Shown here one piece after another: positions 1-15,000 of a stretch of 64,000 bases of DNA. Position 1 is the stretch's first letter; each line of letters begins with the position of its first letter. The stretch is from Symbiodinium microadriaticum (Eukaryota > Sar > Dinophyceae > Suessiales > Symbiodiniaceae), in NCBI GenBank assembly GCA_001939145.1, contig LSRX01000763.1, positions 233,212 through 297,211 on the forward strand. Reading direction: 5' to 3'. The translations under genes were made by a program, and so were the position numbers. The notes below the pieces were generated by a model that was not told the DNA's origin, did no database searches, and worked only from the letters and a program-made list of their open reading frames with translations.

Positions 1-3000
1 CGCCGAAACCCCAAAAACCCCCCAAACCCCTAAACCCTGAATGTCACTGACAACCCTAAAGCCTAAACCCCTAAACCCGAAACTGCGAGGGTGAAAACCC
101 AAACCCACAAGCCTTGCCGAAGCCCCCAAAACCCCCACACCCCCAAACCCTAAAAACCCACAAGCTCCGCCGAAACCCCAAAAACCCCCCAAACCCCTAA
201 ACCCTGAATGTCACTGACAACCCTAAAGCCTAAACCCCTAAACCCGAAACTGCGAGGGTGAAAACCCAAACCCACAAGCCTTGCCGAAGCCCCCAAAACC
301 CCCACACCCCCAAACCCTAAAAACCCACAAGCTCCGCCGAAACCCCAAAAACCCCCCAAACCCCTAAACCCTGAATGTCACTGACAACCCTAAAGCCTAA
401 ACCCCTAAACCCGAAACTGCGAGGGTGAAAACCCAAACCCACAAGCCTTGCCGAAGCCCCCAAAACCCCCACACCCCCAAACCCTAAAAACCCACAAGCT
501 CCGCCGAAACCCCAAAAACCCCCCAAACCCCTAAACCCTGAATGTCACTGACAACCCTAAAGCCTAAACCCCTAAACCCGAAACTGCGAGGGTGAAAACC
601 CAAACCCACAAGCCTTGCCGAAGCCCCCAAAACCCCCACACCCCCAAACCCTAAAAACCCACAAGCTCCGCCGAAACCCCAAAAACCCCCCAAACCCCTA
701 AACCCTGAATGTCACTGACAACCCTAAAGCCTAAACCCCTAAACCCGAAACTGCGAGGGTGAAAACCCAAACCCACAAGCCTTGCCGAAGCCCCCAAAAC
801 CCCCACACCCCCAAACCCTAAAAACCCACAAGCTCCGCCGAAACCCCAAAAACCCCCCAAACCCCTAAACCCTGAATGTCACTGACAACCCTAAAGCCTA
901 AACCCCTAAACCCGAAACTGCGAGGGTGAAAACCCAAACCCACAAGCCTTGCCGAAGCCCCCAAAACCCCCACACCCCCAAACCCTAAAAACCCACAAGC
1001 TCCGCCGAAACCCCAAAAACCCCCCAAACCCCTAAACCCTGAATGTCACTGACAACCCTAAAGCCTAAACCCCTAAACCCGAAACTGCGAGGGTGAAAAC
1101 CCAAACCCACAAGCCTTGCCGAAGCCCCCAAAACCCCCACACCCCCAAACCCTAAAAACCCACAAGCTCCGCCGAAACCCCAAAAACCCCCCAAACCCCT
1201 AAACCCTGAATGTCACTGACAACCCTAAAGCCTAAACCCCTAAACCCGAAACTGCGAGGGTGAAAACCCAAACCCACAAGCCTTGCCGAAGCCCCCAAAA
1301 CCCCCACACCCCCAAACCCTAAAAACCCACAAGCTCCGCCGAAACCCCAAAAACCCCCCAAACCCCTAAACCCTGAATGTCACTGACAACCCTAAAGCCT
1401 AAACCCCTAAACCCGAAACTGCGAGGGTGAAAACCCAAACCCACAAGCCTTGCCGAAGCCCCCAAAACCCCCACACCCCCAAACCCTAAAAACCCACAAG
1501 CTCCGCCGAAACCCCAAAAACCCCCCAAACCCCTAAACCCTGAATGTCACTGACAACCCTAAAGCCTAAACCCCTAAACCCGAAACTGCGAGGGTGAAAA
1601 CCCAAACCCACAAGCCTTGCCGAAGCCCCCAAAACCCCCACACCCCCAAACCCTAAAAACCCACAAGCTCCGCCGAAACCCCAAAAACCCCCCAAACCCC
1701 TAAACCCTGAATGTCACTGACAACCCTAAAGCCTAAACCCCTAAACCCGAAACTGCGAGGGTGAAAACCCAAACCCACAAGCCTTGCCGAAGCCCCCAAA
1801 ACCCCCACACCCCCAAACCCTAAAAACCCACAAGCTCCGCCGAAACCCCAAAAACCCCCCAAACCCCTAAACCCTGAATGTCACTGACAACCCTAAAGCC
1901 TAAACCCCTAAACCCGAAACTGCGAGGGTGAAAACCCAAACCCACAAGCCTTGCCGAAGCCCCCAAAACCCCCACACCCCCAAACCCTAAAAACCCACAA
2001 GCTCCGCCGAAACCCCAAAAACCCCCCAAACCCCTAAACCCTGAATGTCACTGACAACCCTAAAGCCTAAACCCCTAAACCCGAAACTGCGAGGGTGAAA
2101 ACCCAAACCCACAAGCCTTGCCGAAGCCCCCAAAACCCCCACACCCCCAAACCCTAAAAACCCACAAGCTCCGCCGAAACCCCAAAAACCCCCCAAACCC
2201 CTAAACCCTGAATGTCACTGACAACCCTAAAGCCTAAACCCCTAAACCCGAAACTGCGAGGGTGAAAACCCAAACCCACAAGCCTTGCCGAAGCCCCCAA
2301 AACCCCCACACCCCCAAACCCTAAAAACCCACAAGCTCCGCCGAAACCCCAAAAACCCCCCAAACCCCTAAACCCTGAATGTCACTGACAACCCTAAAGC
2401 CTAAACCCCTAAACCCGAAACTGCGAGGGTGAAAACCCAAACCCACAAGCCTTGCCGAAGCCCCCAAAACCCCCACACCCCCAAACCCTAAAAACCCACA
2501 AGCTCCGCCGAAACCCCAAAAACCCCCCAAACCCCTAAACCCTGAATGTCACTGACAACCCTAAAGCCTAAACCCCTAAACCCGAAACTGCGAGGGTGAA
2601 AACCCAAACCCACAAGCCTTGCCGAAGCCCCCAAAACCCCCACACCCCCAAACCCTAAAAACCCACAAGCTCCGCCGAAACCCCAAAAACCCCCCAAACC
2701 CCTAAACCCTGAATGTCACTGACAACCCTAAAGCCTAAACCCCTAAACCCGAAACTGCGAGGGTGAAAACCCAAACCCACAAGCCTTGCCGAAGCCCCCA
2801 AAACCCCCACACCCCCAAACCCTAAAAACCCACAAGCTCCGCCGAAACCCCAAAAACCCCCCAAACCCCTAAACCCTGAATGTCACTGACAACCCTAAAG
2901 CCTAAACCCCTAAACCCGAAACTGCGAGGGTGAAAACCCAAACCCACAAGCCTTGCCGAAGCCCCCAAAACCCCCACACCCCCAAACCCTAAAAACCCAC

Positions 3001-6000
3001 AAGCTCCGCCGAAACCCCAAAAACCCCCCAAACCCCTAAACCCTGAATGTCACTGACAACCCTAAAGCCTAAACCCCTAAACCCGAAACTGCGAGGGTGA
3101 AAACCCAAACCCACAAGCCTTGCCGAAGCCCCCAAAACCCCCACACCCCCAAACCCTAAAAACCCACAAGCTCCGCCGAAACCCCAAAAACCCCCCAAAC
3201 CCCTAAACCCTGAATGTCACTGACAACCCTAAAGCCTAAACCCCTAAACCCGAAACTGCGAGGGTGAAAACCCAAACCCACAAGCCTTGCCGAAGCCCCC
3301 AAAACCCCCACACCCCCAAACCCTAAAAACCCACAAGCTCCGCCGAAACCCCAAAAACCCCCCAAACCCCTAAACCCTGAATGTCACTGACAACCCTAAA
3401 GCCTAAACCCCTAAACCCGAAACTGCGAGGGTGAAAACCCAAACCCACAAGCCTTGCCGAAGCCCCCAAAACCCCCACACCCCCAAACCCTAAAAACCCA
3501 CAAGCTCCGCCGAAACCCCAAAAACCCCCCAAACCCCTAAACCCTGAATGTCACTGACAACCCTAAAGCCTAAACCCCTAAACCCGAAACTGCGAGGGTG
3601 AAAACCCAAACCCACAAGCCTTGCCGAAGCCCCCAAAACCCCCACACCCCCAAACCCTAAAAACCCACAAGCTCCGCCGAAACCCCAAAAACCCCCCAAA
3701 CCCCTAAACCCTGAATGTCACTGACAACCCTAAAGCCTAAACCCCTAAACCCGAAACTGCGAGGGTGAAAACCCAAACCCACAAGCCTTGCCGAAGCCCC
3801 CAAAACCCCCACACCCCCAAACCCTAAAAACCCACAAGCTCCGCCGAAACCCCAAAAACCCCCCAAACCCCTAAACCCTGAATGTCACTGACAACCCTAA
3901 AGCCTAAACCCCTAAACCCGAAACTGCGAGGGTGAAAACCCAAACCCACAAGCCTTGCCGAAGCCCCCAAAACCCCCACACCCCCAAACCCTAAAAACCC
4001 ACAAGCTCCGCCGAAACCCCAAAAACCCCCCAAACCCCTAAACCCTGAATGTCACTGACAACCCTAAAGCCTAAACCCCTAAACCCGAAACTGCGAGGGT
4101 GAAAACCCAAACCCACAAGCCTTGCCGAAGCCCCCAAAACCCCCACACCCCCAAACCCTAAAAACCCACAAGCTCCGCCGAAACCCCAAAAACCCCCCAA
4201 ACCCCTAAACCCTGAATGTCACTGACAACCCTAAAGCCTAAACCCCTAAACCCGAAACTGCGAGGGTGAAAACCCAAACCCACAAGCCTTGCCGAAGCCC
4301 CCAAAACCCCCACACCCCCAAACCCTAAAAACCCACAAGCTCCGCCGAAACCCCAAAAACCCCCCAAACCCCTAAACCCTGAATGTCACTGACAACCCTA
4401 AAGCCTAAACCCCTAAACCCGAAACTGCGAGGGTGAAAACCCAAACCCACAAGCCTTGCCGAAGCCCCCAAAACCCCCACACCCCCAAACCCTAAAAACC
4501 CACAAGCTCCGCCGAAACCCCAAAAACCCCCCAAACCCCTAAACCCTGAATGTCACTGACAACCCTAAAGCCTAAACCCCTAAACCCGAAACTGCGAGGG
4601 TGAAAACCCAAACCCACAAGCCTTGCCGAAGCCCCCAAAACCCCCACACCCCCAAACCCTAAAAACCCACAAGCTCCGCCGAAACCCCAAAAACCCCCCA
4701 AACCCCTAAACCCTGAATGTCACTGACAACCCTAAAGCCTAAACCCCTAAACCCGAAACTGCGAGGGTGAAAACCCAAACCCACAAGCCTTGCCGAAGCC
4801 CCCAAAACCCCCACACCCCCAAACCCTAAAAACCCACAAGCTCCGCCGAAACCCCAAAAACCCCCCAAACCCCTAAACCCTGAATGTCACTGACAACCCT
4901 AAAGCCTAAACCCCTAAACCCGAAACTGCGAGGGTGAAAACCCAAACCCACAAGCCTTGCCGAAGCCCCCAAAACCCCCACACCCCCAAACCCTAAAAAC
5001 CCACAAGCTCCGCCGAAACCCCAAAAACCCCCCAAACCCCTAAACCCTGAATGTCACTGACAACCCTAAAGCCTAAACCCCTAAACCCGAAACTGCGAGG
5101 GTGAAAACCCAAACCCACAAGCCTTGCCGAAGCCCCCAAAACCCCCACACCCCCAAACCCTAAAAACCCACAAGCTCCGCCGAAACCCCAAAAACCCCCC
5201 AAACCCCTAAACCCTGAATGTCACTGACAACCCTAAAGCCTAAACCCCTAAACCCGAAACTGCGAGGGTGAAAACCCAAACCCACAAGCCTTGCCGAAGC
5301 CCCCAAAACCCCCACACCCCCAAACCCTAAAAACCCACAAGCTCCGCCGAAACCCCAAAAACCCCCCAAACCCCTAAACCCTGAATGTCACTGACAACCC
5401 TAAAGCCTAAACCCCTAAACCCGAAACTGCGAGGGTGAAAACCCAAACCCACAAGCCTTGCCGAAGCCCCCAAAACCCCCACACCCCCAAACCCTAAAAA
5501 CCCACAAGCTCCGCCGAAACCCCAAAAACCCCCCAAACCCCTAAACCCTGAATGTCACTGACAACCCTAAAGCCTAAACCCCTAAACCCGAAACTGCGAG
5601 GGTGAAAACCCAAACCCACAAGCCTTGCCGAAGCCCCCAAAACCCCCACACCCCCAAACCCTAAAAACCCACAAGCTCCGCCGAAACCCCAAAAACCCCC
5701 CAAACCCCTAAACCCTGAATGTCACTGACAACCCTAAAGCCTAAACCCCTAAACCCGAAACTGCGAGGGTGAAAACCCAAACCCACAAGCCTTGCCGAAG
5801 CCCCCAAAACCCCCACACCCCCAAACCCTAAAAACCCACAAGCTCCGCCGAAACCCCAAAAACCCCCCAAACCCCTAAACCCTGAATGTCACTGACAACC
5901 CTAAAGCCTAAACCCCTAAACCCGAAACTGCGAGGGTGAAAACCCAAACCCACAAGCCTTGCCGAAGCCCCCAAAACCCCCACACCCCCAAACCCTAAAA

Positions 6001-9000
6001 ACCCACAAGCTCCGCCGAAACCCCAAAAACCCCCCAAACCCCTAAACCCTGAATGTCACTGACAACCCTAAAGCCTAAACCCCTAAACCCGAAACTGCGA
6101 GGGTGAAAACCCAAACCCACAAGCCTTGCCGAAGCCCCCAAAACCCCCACACCCCCAAACCCTAAAAACCCACAAGCTCCGCCGAAACCCCAAAAACCCC
6201 CCAAACCCCTAAACCCTGAATGTCACTGACAACCCTAAAGCCTAAACCCCTAAACCCGAAACTGCGAGGGTGAAAACCCAAACCCACAAGCCTTGCCGAA
6301 GCCCCCAAAACCCCCACACCCCCAAACCCTAAAAACCCACAAGCTCCGCCGAAACCCCAAAAACCCCCCAAACCCCTAAACCCTGAATGTCACTGACAAC
6401 CCTAAAGCCTAAACCCCTAAACCCGAAACTGCGAGGGTGAAAACCCAAACCCACAAGCCTTGCCGAAGCCCCCAAAACCCCCACACCCCCAAACCCTAAA
6501 AACCCACAAGCTCCGCCGAAACCCCAAAAACCCCCCAAACCCCTAAACCCTGAATGTCACTGACAACCCTAAAGCCTAAACCCCTAAACCCGAAACTGCG
6601 AGGGTGAAAACCCAAACCCACAAGCCTTGCCGAAGCCCCCAAAACCCCCACACCCCCAAACCCTAAAAACCCACAAGCTCCGCCGAAACCCCAAAAACCC
6701 CCCAAACCCCTAAACCCTGAATGTCACTGACAACCCTAAAGCCTAAACCCCTAAACCCGAAACTGCGAGGGTGAAAACCCAAACCCACAAGCCTTGCCGA
6801 AGCCCCCAAAACCCCCACACCCCCAAACCCTAAAAACCCACAAGCTCCGCCGAAACCCCAAAAACCCCCCAAACCCCTAAACCCTGAATGTCACTGACAA
6901 CCCTAAAGCCTAAACCCCTAAACCCGAAACTGCGAGGGTGAAAACCCAAACCCACAAGCCTTGCCGAAGCCCCCAAAACCCCCACACCCCCAAACCCTAA
7001 AAACCCACAAGCTCCGCCGAAACCCCAAAAACCCCCCAAACCCCTAAACCCTGAATGTCACTGACAACCCTAAAGCCTAAACCCCTAAACCCGAAACTGC
7101 GAGGGTGAAAACCCAAACCCACAAGCCTTGCCGAAGCCCCCAAAACCCCCACACCCCCAAACCCTAAAAACCCACAAGCTCCGCCGAAACCCCAAAAACC
7201 CCCCAAACCCCTAAACCCTGAATGTCACTGACAACCCTAAAGCCTAAACCCCTAAACCCGAAACTGCGAGGGTGAAAACCCAAACCCACAAGCCTTGCCG
7301 AAGCCCCCAAAACCCCCACACCCCCAAACCCTAAAAACCCACAAGCTCCGCCGAAACCCCAAAAACCCCCCAAACCCCTAAACCCTGAATGTCACTGACA
7401 ACCCTAAAGCCTAAACCCCTAAACCCGAAACTGCGAGGGTGAAAACCCAAACCCACAAGCCTTGCCGAAGCCCCCAAAACCCCCACACCCCCAAACCCTA
7501 AAAACCCACAAGCTCCGCCGAAACCCCAAAAACCCCCCAAACCCCTAAACCCTGAATGTCACTGACAACCCTAAAGCCTAAACCCCTAAACCCGAAACTG
7601 CGAGGGTGAAAACCCAAACCCACAAGCCTTGCCGAAGCCCCCAAAACCCCCACACCCCCAAACCCTAAAAACCCACAAGCTCCGCCGAAACCCCAAAAAC
7701 CCCCCAAACCCCTAAACCCTGAATGTCACTGACAACCCTAAAGCCTAAACCCCTAAACCCGAAACTGCGAGGGTGAAAACCCAAACCCACAAGCCTTGCC
7801 GAAGCCCCCAAAACCCCCACACCCCCAAACCCTAAAAACCCACAAGCTCCGCCGAAACCCCAAAAACCCCCCAAACCCCTAAACCCTGAATGTCACTGAC
7901 AACCCTAAAGCCTAAACCCCTAAACCCGAAACTGCGAGGGTGAAAACCCAAACCCACAAGCCTTGCCGAAGCCCCCAAAACCCCCACACCCCCAAACCCT
8001 AAAAACCCACAAGCTCCGCCGAAACCCCAAAAACCCCCCAAACCCCTAAACCCTGAATGTCACTGACAACCCTAAAGCCTAAACCCCTAAACCCGAAACT
8101 GCGAGGGTGAAAACCCAAACCCACAAGCCTTGCCGAAGCCCCCAAAACCCCCACACCCCCAAACCCTAAAAACCCACAAGCTCCGCCGAAACCCCAAAAA
8201 CCCCCCAAACCCCTAAACCCTGAATGTCACTGACAACCCTAAAGCCTAAACCCCTAAACCCGAAACTGCGAGGGTGAAAACCCAAACCCACAAGCCTTGC
8301 CGAAGCCCCCAAAACCCCCACACCCCCAAACCCTAAAAACCCACAAGCTCCGCCGAAACCCCAAAAACCCCCCAAACCCCTAAACCCTGAATGTCACTGA
8401 CAACCCTAAAGCCTAAACCCCTAAACCCGAAACTGCGAGGGTGAAAACCCAAACCCACAAGCCTTGCCGAAGCCCCCAAAACCCCCACACCCCCAAACCC
8501 TAAAAACCCACAAGCTCCGCCGAAACCCCAAAAACCCCCCAAACCCCTAAACCCTGAATGTCACTGACAACCCTAAAGCCTAAACCCCTAAACCCGAAAC
8601 TGCGAGGGTGAAAACCCAAACCCACAAGCCTTGCCGAAGCCCCCAAAACCCCCACACCCCCAAACCCTAAAAACCCACAAGCTCCGCCGAAACCCCAAAA
8701 ACCCCCCAAACCCCTAAACCCTGAATGTCACTGACAACCCTAAAGCCTAAACCCCTAAACCCGAAACTGCGAGGGTGAAAACCCAAACCCACAAGCCTTG
8801 CCGAAGCCCCCAAAACCCCCACACCCCCAAACCCTAAAAACCCACAAGCTCCGCCGAAACCCCAAAAACCCCCCAAACCCCTAAACCCTGAATGTCACTG
8901 ACAACCCTAAAGCCTAAACCCCTAAACCCGAAACTGCGAGGGTGAAAACCCAAACCCACAAGCCTTGCCGAAGCCCCCAAAACCCCCACACCCCCAAACC

Positions 9001-12000
9001 CTAAAAACCCACAAGCTCCGCCGAAACCCCAAAAACCCCCCAAACCCCTAAACCCTGAATGTCACTGACAACCCTAAAGCCTAAACCCCTAAACCCGAAA
9101 CTGCGAGGGTGAAAACCCAAACCCACAAGCCTTGCCGAAGCCCCCAAAACCCCCACACCCCCAAACCCTAAAAACCCACAAGCTCCGCCGAAACCCCAAA
9201 AACCCCCCAAACCCCTAAACCCTGAATGTCACTGACAACCCTAAAGCCTAAACCCCTAAACCCGAAACTGCGAGGGTGAAAACCCAAACCCACAAGCCTT
9301 GCCGAAGCCCCCAAAACCCCCACACCCCCAAACCCTAAAAACCCACAAGCTCCGCCGAAACCCCAAAAACCCCCCAAACCCCTAAACCCTGAATGTCACT
9401 GACAACCCTAAAGCCTAAACCCCTAAACCCGAAACTGCGAGGGTGAAAACCCAAACCCACAAGCCTTGCCGAAGCCCCCAAAACCCCCACACCCCCAAAC
9501 CCTAAAAACCCACAAGCTCCGCCGAAACCCCAAAAACCCCCCAAACCCCTAAACCCTGAATGTCACTGACAACCCTAAAGCCTAAACCCCTAAACCCGAA
9601 ACTGCGAGGGTGAAAACCCAAACCCACAAGCCTTGCCGAAGCCCCCAAAACCCCCACACCCCCAAACCCTAAAAACCCACAAGCTCCGCCGAAACCCCAA
9701 AAACCCCCCAAACCCCTAAACCCTGAATGTCACTGACAACCCTAAAGCCTAAACCCCTAAACCCGAAACTGCGAGGGTGAAAACCCAAACCCACAAGCCT
9801 TGCCGAAGCCCCCAAAACCCCCACACCCCCAAACCCTAAAAACCCACAAGCTCCGCCGAAACCCCAAAAACCCCCCAAACCCCTAAACCCTGAATGTCAC
9901 TGACAACCCTAAAGCCTAAACCCCTAAACCCGAAACTGCGAGGGTGAAAACCCAAACCCACAAGCCTTGCCGAAGCCCCCAAAACCCCCACACCCCCAAA
10001 CCCTAAAAACCCACAAGCTCCGCCGAAACCCCAAAAACCCCCCAAACCCCTAAACCCTGAATGTCACTGACAACCCTAAAGCCTAAACCCCTAAACCCGA
10101 AACTGCGAGGGTGAAAACCCAAACCCACAAGCCTTGCCGAAGCCCCCAAAACCCCCACACCCCCAAACCCTAAAAACCCACAAGCTCCGCCGAAACCCCA
10201 AAAACCCCCCAAACCCCTAAACCCTGAATGTCACTGACAACCCTAAAGCCTAAACCCCTAAACCCGAAACTGCGAGGGTGAAAACCCAAACCCACAAGCC
10301 TTGCCGAAGCCCCCAAAACCCCCACACCCCCAAACCCTAAAAACCCACAAGCTCCGCCGAAACCCCAAAAACCCCCCAAACCCCTAAACCCTGAATGTCA
10401 CTGACAACCCTAAAGCCTAAACCCCTAAACCCGAAACTGCGAGGGTGAAAACCCAAACCCACAAGCCTTGCCGAAGCCCCCAAAACCCCCACACCCCCAA
10501 ACCCTAAAAACCCACAAGCTCCGCCGAAACCCCAAAAACCCCCCAAACCCCTAAACCCTGAATGTCACTGACAACCCTAAAGCCTAAACCCCTAAACCCG
10601 AAACTGCGAGGGTGAAAACCCAAACCCACAAGCCTTGCCGAAGCCCCCAAAACCCCCACACCCCCAAACCCTAAAAACCCACAAGCTCCGCCGAAACCCC
10701 AAAAACCCCCCAAACCCCTAAACCCTGAATGTCACTGACAACCCTAAAGCCTAAACCCCTAAACCCGAAACTGCGAGGGTGAAAACCCAAACCCACAAGC
10801 CTTGCCGAAGCCCCCAAAACCCCCACACCCCCAAACCCTAAAAACCCACAAGCTCCGCCGAAACCCCAAAAACCCCCCAAACCCCTAAACCCTGAATGTC
10901 ACTGACAACCCTAAAGCCTAAACCCCTAAACCCGAAACTGCGAGGGTGAAAACCCAAACCCACAAGCCTTGCCGAAGCCCCCAAAACCCCCACACCCCCA
11001 AACCCTAAAAACCCACAAGCTCCGCCGAAACCCCAAAAACCCCCCAAACCCCTAAACCCTGAATGTCACTGACAACCCTAAAGCCTAAACCCCTAAACCC
11101 GAAACTGCGAGGGTGAAAACCCAAACCCACAAGCCTTGCCGAAGCCCCCAAAACCCCCACACCCCCAAACCCTAAAAACCCACAAGCTCCGCCGAAACCC
11201 CAAAAACCCCCCAAACCCCTAAACCCTGAATGTCACTGACAACCCTAAAGCCTAAACCCCTAAACCCGAAACTGCGAGGGTGAAAACCCAAACCCACAAG
11301 CCTTGCCGAAGCCCCCAAAACCCCCACACCCCCAAACCCTAAAAACCCACAAGCTCCGCCGAAACCCCAAAAACCCCCCAAACCCCTAAACCCTGAATGT
11401 CACTGACAACCCTAAAGCCTAAACCCCTAAACCCGAAACTGCGAGGGTGAAAACCCAAACCCACAAGCCTTGCCGAAGCCCCCAAAACCCCCACACCCCC
11501 AAACCCTAAAAACCCACAAGCTCCGCCGAAACCCCAAAAACCCCCCAAACCCCTAAACCCTGAATGTCACTGACAACCCTAAAGCCTAAACCCCTAAACC
11601 CGAAACTGCGAGGGTGAAAACCCAAACCCACAAGCCTTGCCGAAGCCCCCAAAACCCCCACACCCCCAAACCCTAAAAACCCACAAGCTCCGCCGAAACC
11701 CCAAAAACCCCCCAAACCCCTAAACCCTGAATGTCACTGACAACCCTAAAGCCTAAACCCCTAAACCCGAAACTGCGAGGGTGAAAACCCAAACCCACAA
11801 GCCTTGCCGAAGCCCCCAAAACCCCCACACCCCCAAACCCTAAAAACCCACAAGCTCCGCCGAAACCCCAAAAACCCCCCAAACCCCTAAACCCTGAATG
11901 TCACTGACAACCCTAAAGCCTAAACCCCTAAACCCGAAACTGCGAGGGTGAAAACCCAAACCCACAAGCCTTGCCGAAGCCCCCAAAACCCCCACACCCC

Positions 12001-15000
12001 CAAACCCTAAAAACCCACAAGCTCCGCCGAAACCCCAAAAACCCCCCAAACCCCTAAACCCTGAATGTCACTGACAACCCTAAAGCCTAAACCCCTAAAC
12101 CCGAAACTGCGAGGGTGAAAACCCAAACCCACAAGCCTTGCCGAAGCCCCCAAAACCCCCACACCCCCAAACCCTAAAAACCCACAAGCTCCGCCGAAAC
12201 CCCAAAAACCCCCCAAACCCCTAAACCCTGAATGTCACTGACAACCCTAAAGCCTAAACCCCTAAACCCGAAACTGCGAGGGTGAAAACCCAAACCCACA
12301 AGCCTTGCCGAAGCCCCCAAAACCCCCACACCCCCAAACCCTAAAAACCCACAAGCTCCGCCGAAACCCCAAAAACCCCCCAAACCCCTAAACCCTGAAT
12401 GTCACTGACAACCCTAAAGCCTAAACCCCTAAACCCGAAACTGCGAGGGTGAAAACCCAAACCCACAAGCCTTGCCGAAGCCCCCAAAACCCCCACACCC
12501 CCAAACCCTAAAAACCCACAAGCTCCGCCGAAACCCCAAAAACCCCCCAAACCCCTAAACCCTGAATGTCACTGACAACCCTAAAGCCTAAACCCCTAAA
12601 CCCGAAACTGCGAGGGTGAAAACCCAAACCCACAAGCCTTGCCGAAGCCCCCAAAACCCCCACACCCCCAAACCCTAAAAACCCACAAGCTCCGCCGAAA
12701 CCCCAAAAACCCCCCAAACCCCTAAACCCTGAATGTCACTGACAACCCTAAAGCCTAAACCCCTAAACCCGAAACTGCGAGGGTGAAAACCCAAACCCAC
12801 AAGCCTTGCCGAAGCCCCCAAAACCCCCACACCCCCAAACCCTAAAAACCCACAAGCTCCGCCGAAACCCCAAAAACCCCCCAAACCCCTAAACCCTGAA
12901 TGTCACTGACAACCCTAAAGCCTAAACCCCTAAACCCGAAACTGCGAGGGTGAAAACCCAAACCCACAAGCCTTGCCGAAGCCCCCAAAACCCCCACACC
13001 CCCAAACCCTAAAAACCCACAAGCTCCGCCGAAACCCCAAAAACCCCCCAAACCCCTAAACCCTGAATGTCACTGACAACCCTAAAGCCTAAACCCCTAA
13101 ACCCGAAACTGCGAGGGTGAAAACCCAAACCCACAAGCCTTGCCGAAGCCCCCAAAACCCCCACACCCCCAAACCCTAAAAACCCACAAGCTCCGCCGAA
13201 ACCCCAAAAACCCCCCAAACCCCTAAACCCTGAATGTCACTGACAACCCTAAAGCCTAAACCCCTAAACCCGAAACTGCGAGGGTGAAAACCCAAACCCA
13301 CAAGCCTTGCCGAAGCCCCCAAAACCCCCACACCCCCAAACCCTAAAAACCCACAAGCTCCGCCGAAACCCCAAAAACCCCCCAAACCCCTAAACCCTGA
13401 ATGTCACTGACAACCCTAAAGCCTAAACCCCTAAACCCGAAACTGCGAGGGTGAAAACCCAAACCCACAAGCCTTGCCGAAGCCCCCAAAACCCCCACAC
13501 CCCCAAACCCTAAAAACCCACAAGCTCCGCCGAAACCCCAAAAACCCCCCAAACCCCTAAACCCTGAATGTCACTGACAACCCTAAAGCCTAAACCCCTA
13601 AACCCGAAACTGCGAGGGTGAAAACCCAAACCCACAAGCCTTGCCGAAGCCCCCAAAACCCCCACACCCCCAAACCCTAAAAACCCACAAGCTCCGCCGA
13701 AACCCCAAAAACCCCCCAAACCCCTAAACCCTGAATGTCACTGACAACCCTAAAGCCTAAACCCCTAAACCCGAAACTGCGAGGGTGAAAACCCAAACCC
13801 ACAAGCCTTGCCGAAGCCCCCAAAACCCCCACACCCCCAAACCCTAAAAACCCACAAGCTCCGCCGAAACCCCAAAAACCCCCCAAACCCCTAAACCCTG
13901 AATGTCACTGACAACCCTAAAGCCTAAACCCCTAAACCCGAAACTGCGAGGGTGAAAACCCAAACCCACAAGCCTTGCCGAAGCCCCCAAAACCCCCACA
14001 CCCCCAAACCCTAAAAACCCACAAGCTCCGCCGAAACCCCAAAAACCCCCCAAACCCCTAAACCCTGAATGTCACTGACAACCCTAAAGCCTAAACCCCT
14101 AAACCCGAAACTGCGAGGGTGAAAACCCAAACCCACAAGCCTTGCCGAAGCCCCCAAAACCCCCACACCCCCAAACCCTAAAAACCCACAAGCTCCGCCG
14201 AAACCCCAAAAACCCCCCAAACCCCTAAACCCTGAATGTCACTGACAACCCTAAAGCCTAAACCCCTAAACCCGAAACTGCGAGGGTGAAAACCCAAACC
14301 CACAAGCCTTGCCGAAGCCCCCAAAACCCCCACACCCCCAAACCCTAAAAACCCACAAGCTCCGCCGAAACCCCAAAAACCCCCCAAACCCCTAAACCCT
14401 GAATGTCACTGACAACCCTAAAGCCTAAACCCCTAAACCCGAAACTGCGAGGGTGAAAACCCAAACCCACAAGCCTTGCCGAAGCCCCCAAAACCCCCAC
14501 ACCCCCAAACCCTAAAAACCCACAAGCTCCGCCGAAACCCCAAAAACCCCCCAAACCCCTAAACCCTGAATGTCACTGACAACCCTAAAGCCTAAACCCC
14601 TAAACCCGAAACTGCGAGGGTGAAAACCCAAACCCACAAGCCTTGCCGAAGCCCCCAAAACCCCCACACCCCCAAACCCTAAAAACCCACAAGCTCCGCC
14701 GAAACCCCAAAAACCCCCCAAACCCCTAAACCCTGAATGTCACTGACAACCCTAAAGCCTAAACCCCTAAACCCGAAACTGCGAGGGTGAAAACCCAAAC
14801 CCACAAGCCTTGCCGAAGCCCCCAAAACCCCCACACCCCCAAACCCTAAAAACCCACAAGCTCCGCCGAAACCCCAAAAACCCCCCAAACCCCTAAACCC
14901 TGAATGTCACTGACAACCCTAAAGCCTAAACCCCTAAACCCGAAACTGCGAGGGTGAAAACCCAAACCCACAAGCCTTGCCGAAGCCCCCAAAACCCCCA

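Noticed and set aside
1..200. A true chromosome-end telomere at the left edge
   Set aside because: The edge holds the 167-bp satellite, not a pure CCCTAAA tract; telomere proximity is possible but not shown.
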